Assembly: GCA_023412745.1 (NCBI GenBank)
Contig: JAEZBZ010000218.1
Coordinates: forward strand, 1 to 11,142
Length of the DNA: 11,142 nucleotides
Source: Pseudomonadota bacterium
GTDB taxonomy: Bacteria > Pseudomonadota > Alphaproteobacteria > Rhizobiales > Hyphomicrobiaceae
Direction: 5' to 3'
The notes under the pieces were generated by a model. That model made no database searches. It worked only from the letters and a program-made list of their open reading frames with translations, and was not told the origin of the DNA. Below are positions 6,671 to 11,142 of the stretch, in pieces. Numbering within the stretch: the stretch's first letter is position 1; the number at the start of each line of letters is the position of its first letter. The translations under genes were made by a program, and so were the position numbers.

Positions 6671-7329
6671 GCGTCAGGCCACCGGTTATGTGAGGCTGCG
6701 TACCAGCTTTTCAGGAATTCAGAGACGCCCTGGATGATCAGCAGCAAAATGCCGATCGGCAGGGCACTGCGCACTGGCCCGAGCAGGGGCGCGAAGGCAG
6801 TATCCATGCCACGCTCGCCGCGGATGATCGTGGTCCACGCCCAGTCGAACGAGACCCACAGCAACAGGATCATCGAGGGAAAGAACAGCAGCAGATACAG
6901 CGTGGCATCGACGCGGCCCTGATTGCGCACGGCCCAGTTCCGGTAGATGAAGTCCGAACGGATATGGACGCCCTTCGACAGTCCGTACGCGGCGCCGAGA
7001 ACGAACATAGCGCCGTAGAACATGCGGCTGATGTCGTAGGCCCACACGGTCGGCGCCGTGAAGGCATAGCGCGCGACAACCTCGTAGATCATCGCGAAAA
7101 TGATCGGCACCAGCATCCAGGATACCAAGCGGCCGACATAGTGATTGAGCTTATCGATGCCGACGATGGTACGCGCCATCCAGGGCGGCATGTCGTCGGG
7201 CATGCGGCCGATCGATTCCCGCCGGTTGGCGAGCAATTCGTCCGCGATCTCGGGTGCTTGGGCCATCGCAACCTTGGCTGGTTCTGTTGAAACCGTCAGT
7301 CCGGCGGGATGATCGGCAAGCGTGCTCAC
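6667..7329 (-). CDS. TRAP transporter small permease, DctQ type
   Basis: A 220-residue inner-membrane protein, the small subunit that pairs with DctM. Four membrane segments are seen at about 66-90, 98-119, 141-165 and 188-207. Family-like features are EVVARYAFTAPTVWAYDISR (83-102) and the loop GVHIRSDFIYR (120-130). The N-terminal soluble stretch of about 60 residues is longer than in most DctQ proteins; the part MPDDMPPWMARTI is familiar from Bradyrhizobium relatives, so at least that part is real. The start is uncertain: GTG 7329 gives the longest form but has no clear Shine-Dalgarno, whereas ATG 7266 (residue 22) follows AAGG at five bases. The gene follows the binding-protein gene after a gap with a strong hairpin and overlaps dctM by four bases. 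Confidence 0.92.
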   Translation of the reverse strand: MSTLADHPAGLTVSTEPAKVAMAQAPEIADELLANRRESIGRMPDDMPPWMARTIVGIDKLNHYVGRLVSWMLVPIIFAMIYEVVARYAFTAPTVWAYDISRMFYGAMFVLGAAYGLSKGVHIRSDFIYRNWAVRNQGRVDATLYLLLFFPSMILLLWVSFDWAWTTIIRGERGMDTAFAPLLGPVRSALPIGILLLIIQGVSEFLKSWYAASHNRWPDA

Positions 7330-7400
7330 GAACGCAGTCGGTCATCGTCCGCGCGTGGTTCTTCTCAATCGATTCGCTTGCTGAGCATCACGCCAATCGA

Positions 7401-7430
7401 TCATCGGGCACGGATCTCCGCGCCCGATGA
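7401..7430 (-). promoter_or_regulatory. Strong intercistronic hairpin between binding-protein and permease genes
   Basis: Thirteen bases at each end of this 30-bp block are complementary around a four-base loop. On the transcribed minus strand the stem has 12 Watson-Crick pairs and one G-U; on the plus strand the same position is a mismatch, so the RNA of the minus strand is the favoured folder. No U-run follows, so it is not a normal terminator. In operons of binding-protein-dependent transporters such a hairpin can protect the upstream message from 3' decay and keep binding protein in excess over permease. That role is inferred here. Confidence 0.7.
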
Positions 7431-7443
7431 AGCTGATCTGCCG

Positions 7444-8562
7444 TTATTTCTTCTTCAGCGTCTCGGCATAAGCATTGGCAAGATTCGAGTTTGTACGCTG
7501 TGCCTGCGCCCAGAACGGAATCGCCATTTCAGCGAACGCTTTCTGCGAGTCGTAGACTTTCTTGAAGAACGGGTTTTCGGCGGAGTGTTTCTCAAACAGC
7601 GCCTTGGTTGCAGCCATATATTCGGTGAAATAGGCATCAGGCGTATCGTGGAGCTGCACGCCGTGCTTTTCCGTCAGTTCCTGCAACGCCTTGCCATTTT
7701 CGGATATGCGATAAGCGAAAGCCTTGACCAGCGATGCATTGGCGGCGACTTCCATAGCCTTTTTCTGGTTTGCCGACAGTTTGTTATAAACATCGCCGTT
7801 GATATACAGGTCGGCGTTGACGACCACCTGATGCAGACCCTGCAGGTAGTAATTTTTGAGAACCTTCTGGAAGCCGAATGTCATGTCGGGTTTCGGGCAG
7901 CACCATTCGGCGCCGTCGATCACGCCCTTTTCGAGGGCTGGCAGAATATCGCCTCCGCCCATGGCAACTGCGGCAACGCCGATATCCTTGTAGATCTGGC
8001 CAGGAATGCCGGGCGGCGTGCGGAAACGTAGCTTGCGGAAATCATCCATGCCAGTGATCGGATTTTTGAACCATCCGAGCGCCTCTGGTCCGACCGGCTG
8101 AAGCATCAAGCCTTTGACGTTGACCTTCATTTCCTTCCAGAGCTCATCGTAGAGCTGCTGGCCGCCGCCATAGAGGTACCACGAGAGCCAAGCGAAATTG
8201 TCCATGCCGAGACCCGATCCGGCTGGCGGAGAGCCGAACAGCGTTGCTGCCGGATGCTTGCCGGACCAATAGTGCGTCCAAGCGAAACCGCCCTCGATCA
8301 GGCCCTTGTCGACAGCGTCGAGCGTGTCGTTGACGGCGACCACCGCGCCCGCCGACAAAACTTCGATTTGTACCGTGTTTCCGGTGAGCGCCGCGACGTC
8401 CGCCGCGTACTCCTTTAGCATGATGACTTCATCGGCCGTGGTCGGAATAACGGACTGGACACGGATTTTGACGGTCTTGTCCTGCGCAACTGCGCCAACA
8501 GTCAGCGCAGTCAGTGCGGCAACGGCTCCGAGACCGCCGACGAGCCAATTTCTCAGCGACAT
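7444..8562 (-). CDS. TRAP transporter solute-binding protein, DctP type
   Basis: A 372-residue periplasmic protein that captures the solute and hands it to DctQM. Residues 1-27 are a Sec signal peptide ending VGAVAQ, with the mature chain beginning near DKTVKIRVQSV. Family marks are the early strand VKIRVQSVIP, LSAGAVVAVNDTLDAVDKGLIEGGF (69-93) and LRFRTPPG (178-185), which carries the arginine that usually grips the substrate carboxylate. VIDGAEWCCP (214-223) fits the branch that includes the keto-acid binder TakP. This suggests an organic-acid anion as solute but does not identify it. ATG 8562 is chosen; GGGAGG lies nine bases before it and six before an alternative GTG at 8565. It is the first gene of the dctP-dctQ-dctM set, downstream of the IclR gene on the same strand. 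Confidence 0.95.
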   Translation of the reverse strand: MSLRNWLVGGLGAVAALTALTVGAVAQDKTVKIRVQSVIPTTADEVIMLKEYAADVAALTGNTVQIEVLSAGAVVAVNDTLDAVDKGLIEGGFAWTHYWSGKHPAATLFGSPPAGSGLGMDNFAWLSWYLYGGGQQLYDELWKEMKVNVKGLMLQPVGPEALGWFKNPITGMDDFRKLRFRTPPGIPGQIYKDIGVAAVAMGGGDILPALEKGVIDGAEWCCPKPDMTFGFQKVLKNYYLQGLHQVVVNADLYINGDVYNKLSANQKKAMEVAANASLVKAFAYRISENGKALQELTEKHGVQLHDTPDAYFTEYMAATKALFEKHSAENPFFKKVYDSQKAFAEMAIPFWAQAQRTNSNLANAYAETLKKK

Positions 8563-8588
8563 CACGTGCAACCTCCCTAAAGGTGCGC

Positions 8589-8606
8589 GGCCTCGTTTGT
8601 GAGGCC
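8589..8606 (-). promoter_or_regulatory. Hairpin or operator upstream of the binding-protein gene
   Basis: GGCCTC and GAGGCC form a perfect six-pair stem around a six-base loop, about 12 bases before the GGGAGG ribosome binding site. A TATAAC candidate -10 box lies just upstream on the minus strand at 8615-8610, without a recognisable -35, so the palindrome would sit at the transcription start. It may be a leader hairpin or an operator. Confidence 0.35.
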
Positions 8607-8652
8607 TTCGTTATAGTTTTAGTGTCGGAAGCAGGGCCGGATCTTCGTGTCC

Positions 8653-8723
8653 GTTTCTGTCTTCAAGACATAACGTCTCATTTTTTTAATATGTGAGCAA
8701 GTCAGACTGTTTCTATCAAGACA
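8653..8723 (-). promoter_or_regulatory. Repeated element upstream of the TRAP operon, candidate operators
   Basis: Two copies of GTTTCT followed after a short gap by TCAAGACA are seen (plus-strand reading). The first is at 8653-8658 plus 8663-8670 (gap four), the second at 8709-8714 plus 8716-8723 (gap one). The TCAAGACA parts are 53 bp apart, about five helical turns. The first copy also forms the perfect odd palindrome TGTCTTCAAGACA (8658-8670). A seven-base T tract (8681-8687) lies between the copies. The local IclR-type regulator is the natural candidate to bind here, but this is inferred. Confidence 0.45.
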
Positions 8724-8727
8724 GTCT
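8704..8727 (-). terminator. Inverted repeat directly after the iclR stop codon
   Basis: AGACTGT (8704-8710) and ACAGTCT (8721-8727) form a seven-pair stem around a ten-base loop, starting immediately after the iclR TAA (8730-8728). No U-run follows on the minus strand (GACTTGCTC), so termination would be weak. The repeat overlaps one copy of the candidate operator element and may serve regulation instead. Confidence 0.35.
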
Positions 8728-9591
8728 TTATGCTTCGCTGCGCTCGTTTCCGGATGGAAATGTTGCGCTAAGGCGCGATGCTGCCTCATGCATCGTCGGC
8801 ACGAACGCCAGTAGATCCTGCAGGCTCACGCGGGCTTGCGGCGCGGATACGGCAATGCCGCCGGCGACCTGTCCGGATTTGGTAATCACGGGGACGGAGA
8901 CGCACACGACGCCATCTATGAATTCGCTGTCGTCGGTTCCGGTGCGTGTCCGGGCGATGCGATCGAGTGCAGCATTCAATGCAGATGCGTCCGTCAGCGA
9001 GCGGCTGGTGTAACGCGACAATGGCAAGCTGGCGATGGCGGTTGCGCGCTCGTGCGCGGGCAGCAGCGCCAGCAGCAGTTTGCCGATGGCAGTGCAGTGC
9101 GCCGGCACGCGACTGCCTGCCTCGAAGCGCAGTCCGAGCGGCCATTTCGCCTCGACGCGATCGAGATAAATGACCTCGGATCCGGCCAGGATCCCGAAAT
9201 TGCAGGTTTCGCCGGTTTTCTCCGAAATCGAGCGCAATATCGCGTGCCGGCGGTTTCGCGGGGCCGCCGCAGCCAGTGTCGACAACGATAATTCGATCAA
9301 CCGCGGACCTTCGATGAAACCGCGTCGGAGCGGTTCCTTTTCCAGAAAGCGCATTTCGGTTAGCAGCGTGGTGATTCGGTGCGCGGTTGGCTTCGTCAGC
9401 CCGCAAGCCCGCACGATTTCCGACATCGTCAGCGCCTGCTTGGAAGAGGCGACCGTTTCCAGGATCATAAACGCCTTGCCCATGGCGCCTAGTTGCGTCA
9501 GTTCGGTGGCCGATGTTGCGCGGTCTTCACCGATGAGGCTGTCAGCCTCGATGTGTTCGGCGTGTGCGTCGGCCTGAGTGCTTGCGGGCAT
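8728..9591 (-). CDS. IclR family transcriptional regulator
   Basis: A 287-residue DNA-binding regulator. A winged helix-turn-helix lies at about 36-95, with LTMSEIVRACGLTKPTAHRI (54-73) holding the turn and recognition helix. The C-terminal effector domain shows GSRVPAHCTAIGKLLLALL (159-177) and GVVCVSVPVITKSGQVAGGI (227-246), both typical of IclR proteins. About 35 extra residues precede the first helix. IclR proteins usually control adjacent catabolic genes and bind small acids or aromatics as effectors. ATG 9591 has GAGG eight bases upstream and a fair promoter at 9653-9624. It sits upstream of the TRAP genes on the same strand and divergent from the flavin oxidoreductase, so it probably regulates both sides. 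Effector unknown. Confidence 0.93.
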   Translation of the reverse strand: MPASTQADAHAEHIEADSLIGEDRATSATELTQLGAMGKAFMILETVASSKQALTMSEIVRACGLTKPTAHRITTLLTEMRFLEKEPLRRGFIEGPRLIELSLSTLAAAAPRNRRHAILRSISEKTGETCNFGILAGSEVIYLDRVEAKWPLGLRFEAGSRVPAHCTAIGKLLLALLPAHERATAIASLPLSRYTSRSLTDASALNAALDRIARTRTGTDDSEFIDGVVCVSVPVITKSGQVAGGIAVSAPQARVSLQDLLAFVPTMHEAASRLSATFPSGNERSEA

Positions 9592-9623
9592 GGCAAAAGC
9601 CTCTGGTTCGCTCGTTGTCGTAA

Positions 9624-9653
9624 ATTATGCGGCGGCAATCGCGTGCAAATCAA
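9624..9653 (-). promoter_or_regulatory. Candidate promoter of iclR
   Basis: On the minus strand TTGATT (9653-9648) and CATAAT (9629-9624) are separated by 18 bp. Transcription would start near 9617, leaving a leader of about 25 bases that carries the GAGG ribosome binding site. Confidence 0.4.
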
Positions 9654-9725
9654 CGCGCTTCGCAGACGGCCACGAGAAAGCGATCGTCGGGCATATCAGT
9701 GGTCTCTATCGTAACTGCGCCTTTG

Positions 9726-9750
9726 GTTCGGAAATATTGATCTCTCGAAC
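9726..9750. promoter_or_regulatory. Inverted repeat upstream of the flavin oxidoreductase gene
   Basis: GTTCG (9726-9730) and CGAAC (9746-9750) flank 15 AT-rich bases in the divergent region between iclR and the OYE gene. The seven-base TGGTTCG at 9724-9730 also occurs at 9604-9610, close to the iclR start. Several IclR relatives that control aromatic catabolism bind GTTCG-containing palindromes (the PcaR/PcaU group), so this is a possible operator. The arms are short and chance is not excluded. I found no convincing -35/-10 pair for the OYE gene itself. Confidence 0.3.
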
Positions 9751-9818
9751 TTTAGCGTTTAGGCTTAGTATCATCATTCTCCCGATATCTTCATTCCTCC
9801 CATGGCAAGGACTTGATG

Positions 9819-10934
9819 ATGGCTCAGAGCGCCCTGTTCTCGAAGGCCAAGCTGCGCGGGCTCGAACTCGACAATCGTATCGTCGTTGCACCGATGTGTC
9901 AGTACTCCGCCGAAAACGGCACGATGACGGACTGGCACATGATGCATCTGGGCACCCTGGCGAACTCCGGGGCGGGGCTGGTCATCATTGAGGCCGCCGG
10001 TGTTGTGCCGGAAGGCCGAATTACGCCTTACTGCGTCGGTCTATATTCGGACGAGAACGAAGCGGCCATGAAGCGGGTCGTCGATGCCTGCCACCGTTTC
10101 GGTTCGGCCAAAATCGGTATCCAGCTCGGTCATGCGGGCCGCAAGGCGTCCTGCAAGCGGCCCTGGGACAGCAAGGCGCACAGCGATCCGCTGACGGATG
10201 GTGCGTGGCAGACCAAGGCACCTTCCGCCATTCCATATGCGCCGGGCTGGCATACGCCGACGGCTTTCACCGGCCAGATGATCGATGATCTTCTGCAGGC
10301 CTTCGTGGACGCGACGCGACGGGCTGCGCGGATTGGTCTGGATCTTATCGAGATCCATGGCGCCCACGGCTATCTGCTGCATCAGTTCCTCTCGCCGCTG
10401 TCGAACAAGCGCGAGGACGCGTGGGGTGGCAGCCTGGAAAACCGTATGCGGCTGCCACTCGAAGTATTCAAGGCCATGCGTGCGGTGTGGCCCGACCAGA
10501 AGCCGCTGGGCATCCGCTTGTCCGCCGTCGATTGGGTCGAGGGCGGACTGACACTCGACGAAACCGTCGAGGTGGCGCGCAAGTTGAATGACCTGGGCTG
10601 CGATTTCATCGACGTGTCGTCGGGTGGCAATGATCCGAACCAGAAGATCCAGCTTGGGGCCGGATATCAGGTGCCGTTCGCGGAACGGATCAAGCATGAG
10701 ATCGGCATTCCGGTGATGGCGGTCGGCCTGATCACCGAAGCTGAACATGCCGAGGCCCTTGTTGCGGAAGGGAAAACCGACTACGTCGCGGCTGCCCGGG
10801 CGTTCCTCGACGATCCGCATTGGGGCTGGCATGTCGCCTATCGCCTGGGCGTCGATCCCGATTGGCCGGACCAGTATCGCCGCGTCGGACCAAAGGCATG
10901 GCCCCCTGCGCTGCGCTATACGACCGCAGGATGA
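9819..10934 (+). CDS. NADH:flavin oxidoreductase, Old Yellow Enzyme family (YqjM-like)
   Basis: A 371-residue FMN-dependent TIM-barrel enzyme, expected to use NAD(P)H to reduce activated C=C bonds of enals, enones or related compounds in the cytoplasm. It fits the YqjM/xenobiotic reductase A branch: Cys27 and Tyr29 in APMCQYS (24-30) match YqjM Cys26/Tyr28, and the substrate-binding pair His180/His183 with Tyr185 in EIHGAHGYLLHQFLSP matches His164/His167/Tyr169. QLGHAGRKA (102-110), GGSLENRMR (203-211) and AARAFLDDPHW (325-335) are further family marks. ATG 9819 is seven bases after AAGGA; ATG 9816 is only four bases after it. It diverges from iclR and is followed by an aldehyde dehydrogenase after 106 bp. 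Some relatives take part in aromatic or alicyclic degradation, but the physiological substrate here is unknown. Confidence 0.93.
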   Translation: MAQSALFSKAKLRGLELDNRIVVAPMCQYSAENGTMTDWHMMHLGTLANSGAGLVIIEAAGVVPEGRITPYCVGLYSDENEAAMKRVVDACHRFGSAKIGIQLGHAGRKASCKRPWDSKAHSDPLTDGAWQTKAPSAIPYAPGWHTPTAFTGQMIDDLLQAFVDATRRAARIGLDLIEIHGAHGYLLHQFLSPLSNKREDAWGGSLENRMRLPLEVFKAMRAVWPDQKPLGIRLSAVDWVEGGLTLDETVEVARKLNDLGCDFIDVSSGGNDPNQKIQLGAGYQVPFAERIKHEIGIPVMAVGLITEAEHAEALVAEGKTDYVAAARAFLDDPHWGWHVAYRLGVDPDWPDQYRRVGPKAWPPALRYTTAG

Positions 10935-10946
10935 CGTAAACACCAA

Positions 10947-11001
10947 ACGATCGATCGGCGGCGGAAGCACAAATCTGCTTGCGGCAACGCCCTTCGATCG
11001 T
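10947..11001 (+). terminator. Multi-tier hairpin between OYE and aldehyde dehydrogenase genes
   Basis: ACGATCGA (10947-10954) pairs perfectly with TCGATCGT (10994-11001). After a 2x2 internal loop GGCG (10957-10960) pairs with CGCC (10988-10991), and further in AAGCA (10965-10969) pairs with TGCTT (10976-10980). CTTTAAAC follows. It may terminate or attenuate the OYE transcript, or stabilise it; the U-run is short. Confidence 0.4.
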
Positions 11002-11040
11002 CTTTAAACAAGCCGAAATTGCAGGATGGAAAGGCCTCCC

Positions 11041-11142
11041 ATGTACGAAAACCTCTCGCTCTACATCGACGGCAAATTTACCAGCGGCGACAGCGGCGTT
11101 ACGTCGGATGTCCTCAACCCGTCCAAGGACAGCGTGCTCGGC
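11041..11142 (+). CDS. Aldehyde dehydrogenase, 5' part only
   Basis: ATG 11041, six bases after GGAAAGG, opens a frame that runs off the window after 34 codons. The start MYENLSLYIDGKFTSGDSG followed by VLNPSKDSVLG is the typical first two strands of the NAD(P)-dependent aldehyde dehydrogenase superfamily (hydrophobic strand, IDGKW/F, then NP-x-x-x-x-x-LG). Catalytic Cys and Glu are beyond the edge. Such enzymes oxidise aldehydes to acids, and next to an ene-reductase this fits stepwise degradation of an unsaturated aldehyde. Subfamily, for example succinate-semialdehyde dehydrogenase, cannot be decided from 34 residues. Confidence 0.8.
   Translation, partial: MYENLSLYIDGKFTSGDSGVTSDVLNPSKDSVLG

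Noticed and set aside
7309..8031. Plus-strand open frame of 240 codons opposite dctP and the dctP-dctQ gap
   Set aside because: Antisense to the binding-protein coding region and runs through the intercistronic hairpin; no domain and no translation signal seen.
9578..9991. Plus-strand frame of 137 codons covering the iclR-OYE intergenic region
   Set aside because: It overlaps the start of iclR and runs out of frame into the OYE gene, has no ribosome binding site, and shows no family pattern.
10041..10970. Long open frame (309 codons) on the minus strand opposite the OYE gene
   Set aside because: It is antisense to a gene with clear family motifs; the frame is open because of high GC and codon bias, has no ribosome binding site, and its translation is Arg/His/Pro-rich without recognisable domains.

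Overview
The window looks like chromosome of an alphaproteobacterium of the order Hyphomicrobiales, probably close to Bradyrhizobium, Rhodopseudomonas or Afipia. This rests on remembered family resemblance (pyrophosphatase, TRAP subunits, the small exported protein, the phasin) and on high-GC codon use; no search was run. I see no rRNA, tRNA, CRISPR array, insertion sequence or phage gene.

Left part (1-4284), mostly housekeeping. The 3' end of a phasin gene (1-255) is followed by a GNAT acetyltransferase (418-927) that appears to be read from a leaderless mRNA. A small exported protein of unknown function (972-1547, minus) converges on the GNAT gene and diverges from ppa, inorganic pyrophosphatase (1559-2101). 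The two divergent starts are so close that their ribosome binding sites interleave. Next come dapB (2178-2984, lysine/diaminopimelate synthesis), gpmA (3014-3637, glycolysis) and a DUF4337 membrane protein (3688-4284), all on the plus strand with short gaps, so probably one dapB-gpmA-DUF4337 transcript.

Middle part (4307-9591), all minus strand. Read in the direction of transcription it holds an IclR-type regulator (9591-8728), a TRAP solute-binding protein (8562-7444), the small permease DctQ (7329-6667), the large permease DctM (6670-5351, 4-bp overlap with DctQ) and a TonB-like protein (5272-4307). The three TRAP subunits form a complete secondary uptake system for an organic acid or similar anion. 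A near-perfect 13-bp-stem hairpin lies between the binding-protein gene and the permease genes. The region upstream of the binding-protein gene holds a repeated element and palindromes that could be operators.

Right part (9592-11142). Divergent from iclR are an Old Yellow Enzyme-family flavin oxidoreductase (9819-10934) and the first 34 codons of an aldehyde dehydrogenase (11041 onward). Regulator, importer, ene-reductase and dehydrogenase together look like a catabolic island for an unsaturated carbonyl or carboxylate compound. The substrate cannot be read from the sequence.

No clearly new biological system is visible. The items most worth following are the substrate of the iclR/TRAP/OYE/ALDH locus, its putative operators, the intercistronic hairpin, and the interleaved divergent starts of ppa and its neighbour.
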